A stretch of DNA of 64,000 nucleotides from Clostridia bacterium (GTDB taxonomy: Bacteria > Bacillota > Clostridia > Oscillospirales > CAG-272), in assembly GCA_017453205.1 (NCBI GenBank), contig JAFTKO010000032.1, positions 101,146 to 165,145 of the forward strand, given 5' to 3'. Below are positions 16,198 to 25,229 of this stretch, in pieces; the stretch's first letter is position 1; each line of letters starts with the position of its first letter. The notes under the pieces were generated by a model that saw nothing but the letters and a program-made list of their open reading frames with translations, was not told the DNA's origin and made no database searches. Position numbers and translations under genes: made by a program.

Positions 16198-16298
16198 GAC
16201 ATTACCATTATAACATATTTACTTTAACTTGTCATCGGCTTATCTCTGCCTTTTTTCCGCCTTTTTTGTGACATTCTCAAAATCGGTATGATAAATGA

Positions 16299-16670
16299 CT
16301 ATTTTGCCCTTTTCTTAACTGATTTTGTGGCTTCAAAACTTACGTTCACGAGAAACTGCACCACGTCCTCAGGCGCATCGGGCAGTAGCACCGAAATCCA
16401 ATGAAGCTTATTCATATGATACGCTGGATATACTCCGTCCGCTGCACCGAACGAACCGAACATTTCCGTCGGCAGCTTGAGATTGACAACGTCGATTAAC
16501 TCGTCGCTGTCAAACCCAAACTTGCACCGCGAGACCTTCATCACAATCGCATACCACTTGCGATTGTCCGTGTGCCTCAGCACCGCCGTCTCAAAATCCT
16601 CGTCAAACGGATAGTCTGGTGATGTGCCGTATGTATCAAGGCAGTATTCAAGAAATTCTTGTTTTGTCAT
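16299..16670 (-). CDS. MmcQ/YjbR family protein
   Basis: CyaY-like fold protein, 123 residues from the ATG at 16670, which overlaps the stop of the gene before it (TAATG). MTKQEFLEYCLDTYGTSPDYPF at the start and KWYAIVMKV, with LPTEMFG and HMNKLHWISVLLPD later, are the family pattern. Members are described as DNA-binding or metabolic helpers; the function is not settled. It is the last gene of the element's defence operon, where it may be a passenger or a DNA-binding accessory. Confidence 0.82.
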   Translation of the reverse strand: MTKQEFLEYCLDTYGTSPDYPFDEDFETAVLRHTDNRKWYAIVMKVSRCKFGFDSDELIDVVNLKLPTEMFGSFGAADGVYPAYHMNKLHWISVLLPDAPEDVVQFLVNVSFEATKSVKKRAK

Positions 16671-17452
16671 TATTTTCCCTCTTGTTTGGGTTGGCATGTT
16701 TTTACAAAAAGCTTCCCAAAAGGAGAAATTTTAACTATTTTCCTTTCAAACACTAATCGTTCAGTAGGTGCACCGAGATAGATAATTGGATTTTCAAGAG
16801 GTTTATATAGAGACTCGTTGGAATAATGTGTATCTGCAGGAATTTCTACAAGTTGCAATCTAATTAAATTGTCCACATACACGAGATAATTTTGAGGAAC
16901 ATCTAACAATCCATCTGGCATTGTAAAATTTAGTTTTGCAAGAATTCTGAAACCTGTACCAGTTTCTGACCGTTTTCTAACCTCTACCGCAGGTATAGCT
17001 TTTTGTTCAGAAAAATAGCGTAACAATTTTGCTTCATCTGGAGCTAATTGTTTAATAATATCCACAAATGCGGGATGGACATCTCCTTTTGTGTCTGCAT
17101 TCATCGAAGAAGCAAGTAGATTTGCATACAATTCTCTTAACTCTTCACTATCAAGACTATAGCTCAACTGTTGCAATGCAGGCACAGCAACATAAGGCTC
17201 GGGCTCTACGATTTTTTCTTCAGGTATGTGTTTTAACTTTTCTGCCAGAAGTATCTCTGTTTCTTTTATCGCATATTCACCGTTGAGAATCCATTTTTCC
17301 CACTTTCCAAGCCATACCTTAATAGTTCTTGGGATAAAACTTATAATTTGCCCTGTCGCGTGAGCGGTAGGATGCGCAATATCATCATAAGTTTTACCAG
17401 CGGTCTGCGCAACCAATTCCTTTGCAAGATCTTGATTTATATCGTTACTCAT
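16670..17452 (-). CDS. DUF4393 (Abi-alpha) domain protein
   Basis: Family named for abortive-infection-type proteins; the mechanism is unknown. It has 260 residues from the ATG at 17452, preceded by CGGAGAAAAACAAT; an earlier start at 17482 lacks a site. The N-terminal region (ELVAQTAGKTYDDIAHPTAH, then IISFIPRTIKVWL) is the typical amphipathic helix segment. The EEKIVEPEPYVAVPALQQLSYS block is characteristic of DUF4393. LRELYANLLASSMN and LLRYFS form helices. It lies directly downstream of the type III Res gene and overlaps the next gene by one base, which supports a defence role as the operon's effector. This last is inference. Confidence 0.78.
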   Translation of the reverse strand: MSNDINQDLAKELVAQTAGKTYDDIAHPTAHATGQIISFIPRTIKVWLGKWEKWILNGEYAIKETEILLAEKLKHIPEEKIVEPEPYVAVPALQQLSYSLDSEELRELYANLLASSMNADTKGDVHPAFVDIIKQLAPDEAKLLRYFSEQKAIPAVEVRKRSETGTGFRILAKLNFTMPDGLLDVPQNYLVYVDNLIRLQLVEIPADTHYSNESLYKPLENPIIYLGAPTERLVFERKIVKISPFGKLFVKTCQPKQEGK

Positions 17453-17504
17453 ATTGTTTTTCTCCGTATGTTTATACTGCAATTATTTCAGAATTATAGT
17501 TTTA

Positions 17505-20500
17505 TCACTTCATAACCTTTTCAAGCAGGCTTTGATAGCTATCGACCACATCATACACCACATCATCACCGCTAATAGCTTTAAAATGCTCTCTTGCACA
17601 ATCAATCTTTGCTTGTTCAACAGGAGTAATGTGGTTAAATGTCATTGTATCCATTGTACCCTTGGTTTCAGCTACAAAATAGATGTGCTTTACCTTACCC
17701 TCATAAAAGGCAATTGCCCAGTCTGGGTTATATTTGCCTACCGGAGTAGTAATGTAAAAGCTATTCGGAAGCTTAACGTATACAGCAACATCCGTATTTG
17801 TATCAAGCTCTGTTGCAAAATTGCGCTCATTAGTAGAATCATAGACGATATGATCGTACAGGTGATTATTTGCTTTCATTGCATTTACACCAAGCTTACC
17901 CTTGATTGTAGCATCGGTAAAGATATCCGTATCATAGCAGTCATCAATCACACTATAGGTTATATGCTGAATAATTGCCGTTGCCTTTTCGTCATTGATC
18001 AATTGAGCTGCTTTTATAATGAAATCTTCTGGATTGTCCTTAAATTGATCAAAAACAGTTTTGTCGATGCCTTGAAGAATAGCAACGATCGCTTTGCGAG
18101 TCAGTCCTGTTTCCTCTACCAGCTTTCCAACCAAATCGTATTTAACGCTTTGATTTGCGCGAATTGTGTTTTCAAGATTGTACATAGAGGATTTTTCTTT
18201 GGTAAATGACGATCCCTCCAGTAAAGATTCTTTTGATTTTATTTCAGACATTGCTCCGCTTTCGATTTTGAAGAAAACCTTCGATACTCTGAGCTTGAGA
18301 TTCAATTTGTCTATTGCTTTTGAAATCAGCTCCTCTGTATCGAAATCCACAACGTATACGGATTTTGCATTGATACGCTTCCATAGCGCTTTAAATTCCT
18401 GCATTTGAAGCTTATCGTTGTTTACCTGTAACTCCACATTGTTGCTTCGAGCATTTTCTGGCTGCATTGCCTTGCTGTCATATACAGAATCAAGGATATC
18501 AATGATTGATTCTGTGCAATCGGCAACCTCCTCCGCAACCTTAATCTCCGAATTGGACTTATCTTCGTAATATTTATCCGTAAGATTACCTTTTCGGTCG
18601 ATATAGCCATTGATGATCATCTCATAGTGAATAGCTTGAGCGAGGTCTGCATCTACAACAACTTCATTTCCGTCGATATCCTTAATAACCTTACCCTTGA
18701 ACAAATCAACGGTAACAGCGCGCGGACGGTTAGCCACCGCATCTGCCAATTCCTCTTGTAATCCTTTGGCAAACTTGTCGTAGCTCTCACTTGCAATAAC
18801 GGTAAGTACATTGATGCTGTGAACATCGTTTCCGAGCACGTTGGCATCCATACGCTCTCCGTCCTGATTGACACAAAGACGCAACCCGCGACCGACTTCC
18901 TGACGCTTACGCACCTCGCTGCTACTTTGCTTTAACGTGCAAATTTGGAATACATTAGGATTATCCCAGCCTTCTCTTAACGCAGAGTGGGAGAAGATAA
19001 AGCGAACCGGTGAACGCTTGGGATTACGATCGAGTAACAACTCCTTGTTTTTCATGATTAGGTCATACGCATCAATATCATCTGAAGTCTTTTCCGCTTT
19101 GTCGGAGAATTTGCTATCGGTCATACGTCCTTTTTTATCAACAGAAAAGTATCCGGCGTGTGTAGCGTTCGCATCAATCGCATTGAGATAACGCATATAA
19201 TCATCGTCACCGAACTGAAGCTGCATATTACCGAGAATATCGTTGTATTCCTCAACAAACATATCAGCGTAAATACCATTAAAGGGTTGTCCTGCCTCAT
19301 CATATTGCTTGTACTTTTGCACTTCATCAATGAAGAACAAAGACAGCACCTTGATCCCCTTGTGGAACAGCTTTCTTTCTCTCTCGATATGGGATAGAAT
19401 GGTTTCTCGAATCTGTATACGGCGTAACTGATCCTCTGCTACTTTGCCTATAACATCGCCTGCGTAAATTTTGATACCATTAAGAAATTCCACCGAATCG
19501 TCACGACCGTCAATTGCCTTAACAACAAAATTGTTTTTGTATTCATCAAGATTGCCTGAATGATCGTACAGATTATATCCGATATTGACTGTTGCCGTCT
19601 TTTTCTTGATTCCCGAAGCACCTTTGACATCAAATTGAATGGTTGCCGTAGGATCTGCTTTTGAAAGATTGATGCTTTCAAGATATACGTATCCCTCGGT
19701 TGCAGTGCTTCCTGTTTCGGTAATTCCTTTTACGGCAATCTTCTTTACCAATCGTTTGTTGTACGCCTCCATTGCATCCAGACGGTACACCATATTATAA
19801 ATACTGTCGGATTTGTGAGTTGCCGAATAACGCAAGGTGATTAAAGGATTGAATTCCTTCAGTCTCTCCTTGGTTTGCTTTCCCTCTACCGACTGAGGCT
19901 CATCAATGATTACAATAGGATTTGTTTTTGCAATAATATCAATCGGACGGCGGGAACGGAATTCGTCAAGCTTCATATAAATGCGTCGCGCATCCTTGCC
20001 CTTAGCATTGAATGCTTGGGAATTGATGATCATAACGTTAATTCCGTTGTCAGACGCAAAACGGTCAATCTCGGTAAGCTGAGCAGAATTGTAGATAAAG
20101 AAGCGAACTTTTTTACCGTATTCCTCCGCAAAATGCTCCTGCGTTACCTGAAAGGATTTGTAAACACCCTCTCTGATTGCCACGCTTGGAACAACCACGA
20201 TGAATTTGCTCCATCCGTAATGCTTATTTAACTCATACATGGTTTTGATGTATGTATAAGTTTTGCCAACGCCTGTTTCCATCTCAATCGTCAGATTGTA
20301 CCGTCCTTCAAGCTGAAGTGAGGGGGCAATTTGATTGGCACGTTGTATTTTATTTAGATGCTCCAATATAACGGCATCGGAAAGTCCGGGCACAATACGC
20401 TCATTGCGCCAGCCCGTAAAATCTTCATCGTCTGTCGTTTTCATCTGATAAACGCTACCTTTGTCCATCATATAGGATGGTGTAAGATAGGGCTGTCCGG

Positions 20501-20567
20501 CAAAAACATCTACAACCGCTTTGGCAGCGTCAGCTTGGAATTTTTGATGTTTAAATTGGAGTTTCAT
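17505..20567 (-). CDS. Type III restriction enzyme, Res subunit
   Basis: Helicase-nuclease that cuts unmethylated DNA together with Mod. It has 1020 residues from the ATG at 20567, with GGAGGTGAAAGAT upstream (the frame continues to a GTG at 20576). Walker A is ETGVGKTYT near residue 100, the DEAD-box equivalent is IDEPQ near 226, and helicase C-terminal motifs include SHSALREGWDNPNVFQICTL and VGRGLRL. The C-terminal endonuclease shows NPDWAIAFYEG and YFVAETKG near 945-970, fitting PD...ExK. The partner Mod gene is two genes upstream, separated by a HEPN gene, an unusual order. All motifs are intact. Confidence 0.93.
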   Translation of the reverse strand: MKLQFKHQKFQADAAKAVVDVFAGQPYLTPSYMMDKGSVYQMKTTDDEDFTGWRNERIVPGLSDAVILEHLNKIQRANQIAPSLQLEGRYNLTIEMETGVGKTYTYIKTMYELNKHYGWSKFIVVVPSVAIREGVYKSFQVTQEHFAEEYGKKVRFFIYNSAQLTEIDRFASDNGINVMIINSQAFNAKGKDARRIYMKLDEFRSRRPIDIIAKTNPIVIIDEPQSVEGKQTKERLKEFNPLITLRYSATHKSDSIYNMVYRLDAMEAYNKRLVKKIAVKGITETGSTATEGYVYLESINLSKADPTATIQFDVKGASGIKKKTATVNIGYNLYDHSGNLDEYKNNFVVKAIDGRDDSVEFLNGIKIYAGDVIGKVAEDQLRRIQIRETILSHIERERKLFHKGIKVLSLFFIDEVQKYKQYDEAGQPFNGIYADMFVEEYNDILGNMQLQFGDDDYMRYLNAIDANATHAGYFSVDKKGRMTDSKFSDKAEKTSDDIDAYDLIMKNKELLLDRNPKRSPVRFIFSHSALREGWDNPNVFQICTLKQSSSEVRKRQEVGRGLRLCVNQDGERMDANVLGNDVHSINVLTVIASESYDKFAKGLQEELADAVANRPRAVTVDLFKGKVIKDIDGNEVVVDADLAQAIHYEMIINGYIDRKGNLTDKYYEDKSNSEIKVAEEVADCTESIIDILDSVYDSKAMQPENARSNNVELQVNNDKLQMQEFKALWKRINAKSVYVVDFDTEELISKAIDKLNLKLRVSKVFFKIESGAMSEIKSKESLLEGSSFTKEKSSMYNLENTIRANQSVKYDLVGKLVEETGLTRKAIVAILQGIDKTVFDQFKDNPEDFIIKAAQLINDEKATAIIQHITYSVIDDCYDTDIFTDATIKGKLGVNAMKANNHLYDHIVYDSTNERNFATELDTNTDVAVYVKLPNSFYITTPVGKYNPDWAIAFYEGKVKHIYFVAETKGTMDTMTFNHITPVEQAKIDCAREHFKAISGDDVVYDVVDSYQSLLEKVMK

Positions 20568-20572
20568 ATCTT

Positions 20573-21139
20573 TCACCTCCTGCTTTTCTTTTTTATATTA
20601 GCTTCATTATTCTTCATACATTCACGGCGATTATTTTCAATTTTTTTATCAATCTCAGCACATTCTTCTGGCGAAAGTGCCATTTCTGATTTTGTAAAGA
20701 ACACATTATATCCCAGTTCGAACATCACAATAATAAGTGCATTGGTAAATGCCGAAAGAAATCGTATATCGAAGGCAGGTGCAAACTTTCCTTCATAACA
20801 GTATCTCCATTGTACAAAAGCATCTGACATAAGTAATAATTCGTTTTCTCGCTTTTCCGTATCTGCATACTCCGGCGCTTTTTGAGCAAGAAAGTACCAA
20901 ACTCTATTTTGAAAATCCATAGGAAGTTTTTCAAAAAGAATTTTAAGATTATGTTCGTTATTATAAGGTATATCTTGTTCCACTAAAATAGCCTTGATTA
21001 TCAATTCAGCAGAAAAAGCTCCATTAACCAATTTAGGGATATACAAAAGCAATTCGTCCTGATCCGGTTCAAGCTGATCAAGGGCAATATACGCATTATA
21101 AAATGATTTCGCCAAATATGCTAATGATGGATTTTTCAT
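20573..21139 (-). CDS. HEPN-like helical protein between mod and res
   Basis: It has 188 residues, mostly alpha-helical. The N-terminus (PSLAYLAKSFYNAYIALDQL) and the segment FSAELIIKAILVEQD...HNLKILFEKLP resemble HEPN domains, with the H-N-L segment typical of the family. No R-X4-6-H ribonuclease motif is seen, so it may be a non-catalytic or antitoxin-like member. The tail is Lys/Arg-rich (KKKSRR). Its ATG overlaps the mod stop (ATGA), and it ends inside the res ribosome site, so the three genes are translationally coupled. Confidence 0.6.
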   Translation of the reverse strand: MKNPSLAYLAKSFYNAYIALDQLEPDQDELLLYIPKLVNGAFSAELIIKAILVEQDIPYNNEHNLKILFEKLPMDFQNRVWYFLAQKAPEYADTEKRENELLLMSDAFVQWRYCYEGKFAPAFDIRFLSAFTNALIIVMFELGYNVFFTKSEMALSPEECAEIDKKIENNRRECMKNNEANIKKKSRR

Positions 21140-23139
21140 CAGATCACCTTCACTCTTGTATCGGGAGCAAGAAGCTTGAATATTTCTGTTACGTTGATCT
21201 TGGCAGGGCTATTGGCAAAGCTGCTGTCGCGGAAGACTGCGCGGAGAGGTTTGCGCTTCGCGATCTCCTTAATGACAGTTTCGGGAATGTTTTCCTCAAA
21301 GCATGCTACCAGGTCTCCGTCATTATAGGTGTGAACGGTATAGTCCTCAATTTTTTCGGATTTATACGGCAGAGAAAGAGGCAATCCCCATTCAAGTAAG
21401 CAACCAAACAGCAAATCGAGGTCGGTACGGTCGTCCTTGATATTTGATTCCAACATAGAGAGCATGTCCTGGGAGTAGTCATCAGCACTGTAATATACGC
21501 TATTCATGTTGGATTCATCGAGCTTGAACACACGGAAGCCGATGTCTAAATCCGATGCCAAATCAAGTTTTGATTCAGTTCTTTGATTTAATTCTTGTTC
21601 CAAATCACGATTGAAGTCTATTGCAAACAGATTAATTGCAGCTTCTCCCAACAATTTTTGTTTTATGCTATCGCCAGCTCTTTTAATTCGTATTTTGGCT
21701 AATTCAGGGATGGTGTGTGGTAGTTTTAACTGATCAAGAACAGACACAGCATTCTCAGCCACTCTCTTTGCATTTGCTGATGAACTGTTGAGCATCGGAT
21801 CGATGTTTTCATCTAATTGAACCAAGATAAACTTTCTATGATTACCATCAAGATTGGAACGCATAACCGCTTCAGCGGTTGTTCCCGATCCGCTAAAAAA
21901 GTCCAATACGATATCATCTTTGCCTAACCCAAAGCCAAGTAAAAACTCAATCAAAGCAACTGGCTTAGGATTGGAAAAGACATCTTTCTTAAAGTATTCG
22001 TATACATCATTAGCTCCTGCACTCGTAGTTCCTTTGTCCGAAATAACCGTATTAGTTGTAAAAATACTGCGTGGGGTTTTACCTAAAGGAATTCGTTGCT
22101 TGAATTGTACCGACCATTTGTCGTTTACTTTAATGATTCTAATTTCCCCAGCTTTAATATCTGAATCAAATCGCTCTTTCGATCTTAGCCAACTAATTGC
22201 GTTGCCATCATCGTCGTATTCAAGGATAGTTCCATCGGGACATGTAATCGGATAGTATTGTTTTCCAGCCTTACGCTTAAAAGTATCCCAATAAAACCTA
22301 CCTACATCATCAACCTCTTTATAGCGTTTTATATATTCTGCAGAATAGGATTCGTAAAACTCTCCTAACAAGACCTTGTTTTTAGCATAAGTCAAAATAT
22401 ATTCGTGCTCAATTGCGATGTGAGTGGAATCATTGCCTCCGCCTTTTTTATTTTGCCAAATCAATTGAGCTATAAAGTTCGCTCCTCCAAATATCTCGTC
22501 ACAAATATTCTTTAGATTTCGAATTTCACTATCATCTATGGATATAAAAATAACACCATCATCAGTTAAAAGATTCTTTGCAAGTTGTAGGCGGGCATAG
22601 AGCATACTACACCAGTCGGAATGAAAACGTCCATTGGTTTCCGTATTATGAAACAAACGATTGTTATCCTCGTTAAAAACTCCGATTTGTTCTGCGTATT
22701 GATTGGTGTCCGTTGTATAGTTGTCTTTATATACAAAATCATTTCCGGTGTTGTACGGTGGATCAATATAGATCATCTTTACCTTGCCAAGATAACTTTC
22801 CTGCAACAGCTTCAGCACTTCAAGGTTATCTCCCTCAATGTATAGGTTCTCGGTCGAATCCCAATTTTTGCTTTCATCGGGACAGGGGCGCAAAGTTTTA
22901 CGAATCGGCTTGTTAGCTTCTACAATTGCCGCTTTCTTACCTACCCATGTAAACTCATATTTTTCATCGCCCACAATAGCTTCCTCGGTCAGCATCTGAC
23001 GGAGAATATCAAAATTGATTGCTTTCTTGAGTTTCCCGTTCTCATCTACAGTTTCCGTGATACAATTCGGGAACAACGCACCGATCTTTTCTATATTCTG
23101 CTCGGTCATATTTACCGATTCCATTCTCATTTTTTCCAT
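21139..23139 (-). CDS. Type III DNA methyltransferase, Mod subunit
   Basis: Recognition and N6-adenine methylation subunit of a type III restriction system; 666 residues. The catalytic motif IV is YIDPPYNTGNDFVY near residue 127, and the SAM-binding motif I is LDFFSGSGTTAEAVM near 416. The DPPY-before-FxGxG order is the beta class expected of type III Mod. The middle region between the motifs is the target recognition domain and is not recognisable. AGGAG lies 10 bases before the ATG, inside the end of the preceding gene. The recognition sequence cannot be predicted. Confidence 0.94.
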   Translation of the reverse strand: MEKMRMESVNMTEQNIEKIGALFPNCITETVDENGKLKKAINFDILRQMLTEEAIVGDEKYEFTWVGKKAAIVEANKPIRKTLRPCPDESKNWDSTENLYIEGDNLEVLKLLQESYLGKVKMIYIDPPYNTGNDFVYKDNYTTDTNQYAEQIGVFNEDNNRLFHNTETNGRFHSDWCSMLYARLQLAKNLLTDDGVIFISIDDSEIRNLKNICDEIFGGANFIAQLIWQNKKGGGNDSTHIAIEHEYILTYAKNKVLLGEFYESYSAEYIKRYKEVDDVGRFYWDTFKRKAGKQYYPITCPDGTILEYDDDGNAISWLRSKERFDSDIKAGEIRIIKVNDKWSVQFKQRIPLGKTPRSIFTTNTVISDKGTTSAGANDVYEYFKKDVFSNPKPVALIEFLLGFGLGKDDIVLDFFSGSGTTAEAVMRSNLDGNHRKFILVQLDENIDPMLNSSSANAKRVAENAVSVLDQLKLPHTIPELAKIRIKRAGDSIKQKLLGEAAINLFAIDFNRDLEQELNQRTESKLDLASDLDIGFRVFKLDESNMNSVYYSADDYSQDMLSMLESNIKDDRTDLDLLFGCLLEWGLPLSLPYKSEKIEDYTVHTYNDGDLVACFEENIPETVIKEIAKRKPLRAVFRDSSFANSPAKINVTEIFKLLAPDTRVKVI

Positions 23140-24284
23140 GATTTTGTTTCTCCTGTTATTTCTTTCATGCTTTTGGCTAATTCAATTAATGCGGGATCCG
23201 GTTTGAAATCTTTTAGAGATTTTTGCAATTCTAATAATTCCTGCGGAATAGTGATTTTATATTCTTTCATTGATGCCGCAAGCTCCTGCAACTCTTTAAC
23301 AACTGGGGGAATATCCAATTGAATTTTTGATATTTCTTGAACATGTTTCGTTATGTCTGCAAATTCGGGTGATACAAGATATTCTCTCATAGCAACTATT
23401 TCAGGCGATTTTGTCAGACGGCGGTATTCTTCAATTGCCGCAATCATACCCTGGGGCTTTATTCCAGAAGCCATAGCTTGCAGCTCTGCTAATTGTTCTT
23501 GCCAGCTTTTTGCGGTCTGCACAGAATCCATGTCTTTTATAGCATCTCCCATAGCCGTATTGAAATCCTGTTCAGGTTCTTGTTGAACCGTATTCTCCTT
23601 GGCTACAATAATTTTACCAATTTCGGTATCAAGTTGCTCATTTATCTTTTTTATAAGCTTTAATGCAGAAGAATAACTTTTGGCATTCATCGCATGCGCA
23701 TGCATTACATCGTTACGAAAATTCTTAACTTTAATAAAATCTGAACGCAACAGTGGAACCGCATCTTTTCCTATCAAGTTATCCCAAACAGTATGTTCGG
23801 ACAATTGTTCTATCGCGGCAACTATTTCAGCTTTGGTAAACTGCCACGTTTTATCGCCAATTGTTTTCTTAGCATTTTGTACGAACTGAGCATCCGAGAA
23901 CAAAAGAGTAAATATTTCTCCGAAATCCTTGCTTTCCAAATCCTTTATGATCTCTGCATCTTTGGAATTCTTGCTCAGCGCACTTTTTAGGTAAAGCAAT
24001 TTTCTCAGCTTTCTTTCGAATTCGTTAAAATGGGGAAAAAGAGCTTTATTATAATACGCAGAGCAACCGTTGCTCAAAACAATGGGGTGAAATTCTCCAA
24101 TGATATACTCGTGAACCTTCGATAAGGTATTTGCGCTTGGTTCACTTTCGCTTGACAAGGAAAATGTTGCAATCCAGCAATCGGAATTATCAATATCATA
24201 TATTTCAATTTTTATGTCATCGGGAGTATATTGTTCGATTTTTTCTTTCTCTGTCTTATTTATGAAAAGATATTCTTGAATCAT
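23127..24284 (-). CDS. Swt1-like HEPN protein with C-terminal helical repeats
   Basis: It has 385 residues. The middle region (FERKLRKLLYL ... TWQFTKAEIVAAIEQLSEHTVW ... LIGKDAVPLLRSDF) ends with KNFRNDVMHAHAM near residue 193. RNDVMH fits the HEPN ribonuclease motif R-X4-H with the conserved Asn after Arg, so it may be an RNase. Residues 255-385 are amphipathic helices with repeated KELQELAASMKEYK-like units. Its start overlaps the stop of DUF4391 (ATGA), and its end overlaps mod by 13 bases. Known HEPN RNases act as toxins or defence effectors; here the SNF2 and type III genes would be its controllers. The function is inferred. Confidence 0.68.
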   Translation of the reverse strand: MIQEYLFINKTEKEKIEQYTPDDIKIEIYDIDNSDCWIATFSLSSESEPSANTLSKVHEYIIGEFHPIVLSNGCSAYYNKALFPHFNEFERKLRKLLYLKSALSKNSKDAEIIKDLESKDFGEIFTLLFSDAQFVQNAKKTIGDKTWQFTKAEIVAAIEQLSEHTVWDNLIGKDAVPLLRSDFIKVKNFRNDVMHAHAMNAKSYSSALKLIKKINEQLDTEIGKIIVAKENTVQQEPEQDFNTAMGDAIKDMDSVQTAKSWQEQLAELQAMASGIKPQGMIAAIEEYRRLTKSPEIVAMREYLVSPEFADITKHVQEISKIQLDIPPVVKELQELAASMKEYKITIPQELLELQKSLKDFKPDPALIELAKSMKEITGETKSWKK

Positions 24285-24901
24285 GATATTTGCTCCAGCT
24301 CCTTTTTCAAGCGTTTTAATTCTTCATTCAGCTGAATTTGTCTATTTAGTTGCTTCTCGCTACGTATCTTCTTTTCCAACGATGCGATATCCGTTATCAA
24401 TTTGCGCCGATGCGTTTCCGTAGCAATGTTTTCCTCAATCGTTGCATTGACATCCCATGCAGCACTATTTTCACCGCAAACAATCTGTTTTATAGTGTTT
24501 TCCCATACAATGTCAAGATCAAGTCCCGACAGTGGCACTAAAAGCCTATCAAGCTCCACCCATTCCGTGTGGTATAGGCGATTATGATAGTACGCAAGGC
24601 AATACTGATTTTCATACTGCAAAAGGAAAATCATACGCTGAGGTATCAGTTTGGAGAGGCTCGCAATAGCCTTTTCGTCGTACTTTTTGTTCTTCAGTAC
24701 GATTTGAAGTATGTAAAAGCCTTGTATGTCCTTTCCCGCCGCAATTTGCGTAGTTGTCGGTGTAATCTCTCCAACAATAGAGATACGGGATATATCAGCG
24801 TCAAATTTTGCCTTTTGAGCTGTGGTCATATTGAATTTTTCGTATATTGCTTTTTTGGGAAGCATTTTTGATACTTTCGCTTTTGATGGTAAACCTAACA
24901 C
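24281..24901 (-). CDS. DUF4391 family protein
   Basis: Unknown-function family commonly found beside SNF2 helicases and type III Mod/Res genes. It has 206 residues. The start is GTG at 24901, with AAGGAGG 7 bases before. MLGLPSKAKVSKMLPKKAIYE at the N-terminus and PQRMIFLLQYENQYCLAYYH in the middle are the family pattern. The C-terminal 45 residues form a coiled coil (SLEKKIRSEKQLNRQ and LKRLKKELEQ). The close packing with neighbours marks it as part of the complex. Confidence 0.8.
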   Translation of the reverse strand: MLGLPSKAKVSKMLPKKAIYEKFNMTTAQKAKFDADISRISIVGEITPTTTQIAAGKDIQGFYILQIVLKNKKYDEKAIASLSKLIPQRMIFLLQYENQYCLAYYHNRLYHTEWVELDRLLVPLSGLDLDIVWENTIKQIVCGENSAAWDVNATIEENIATETHRRKLITDIASLEKKIRSEKQLNRQIQLNEELKRLKKELEQIS

Positions 24902-24913
24902 TGATATTCCTCC

Positions 24914-25219
24914 TTATTGTAGATTGGACAGTTCCTTTGCACACATTTTTAATAACTGAAACTTTAAATTTCCCAAAATATCTTCATCAGGCAACTGATT
25001 AAGAGGTTTGACGAATACACTTGCATGCTTGAATTCATTTTCAAACAGTTCTCCATGCATCAAATAATTTTCTCCAACCTTCTTCTCGGCACTGTCACGC
25101 TGAAAAGGATACTTTGATAGCTCGTTGGCGGTTTCGATTATGGATTTTTCCAAATCGGTAAGATGGTGGCGTTGCTTTAAATATTCTAAAACTGTTGTTA
25201 TTATAGTATCGTTTGTCAT
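24914..25219 (-). CDS. Hypothetical helical protein in the defence operon (101 aa)
   Basis: Not recognised. It is all-helical, starting MTNDTIITTVLEYLKQRHHL and ending LKMCAKELSNLQ. AAAGGAG lies 6 bases before the ATG. It sits between the SNF2 helicase (10-base gap) and DUF4391 (12-base gap), so it is very probably co-expressed. A small adaptor is a guess. Confidence 0.65.
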   Translation of the reverse strand: MTNDTIITTVLEYLKQRHHLTDLEKSIIETANELSKYPFQRDSAEKKVGENYLMHGELFENEFKHASVFVKPLNQLPDEDILGNLKFQLLKMCAKELSNLQ

Positions 25220-25229
25220 AGCAACTCCT

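Larger units (their letters stand above)
15800..16298. other. Non-coding stretch with hairpins
   Basis: No gene is visible. It holds a perfect hairpin AAAGGCA-TTGCCTTT near 15857-15878, an A+T-rich stretch (15900-16070), and the two larger hairpins listed separately. The regulatory region for the recombinase cassette should lie here, but no convincing -35/-10 pair is seen. Confidence 0.6.

Noticed and set aside
15680-16298. CRISPR array or tandem repeats in the gene-free stretch
   Set aside because: Only single hairpins are present, with no regularly spaced direct repeats. No CRISPR array is seen anywhere in the window.
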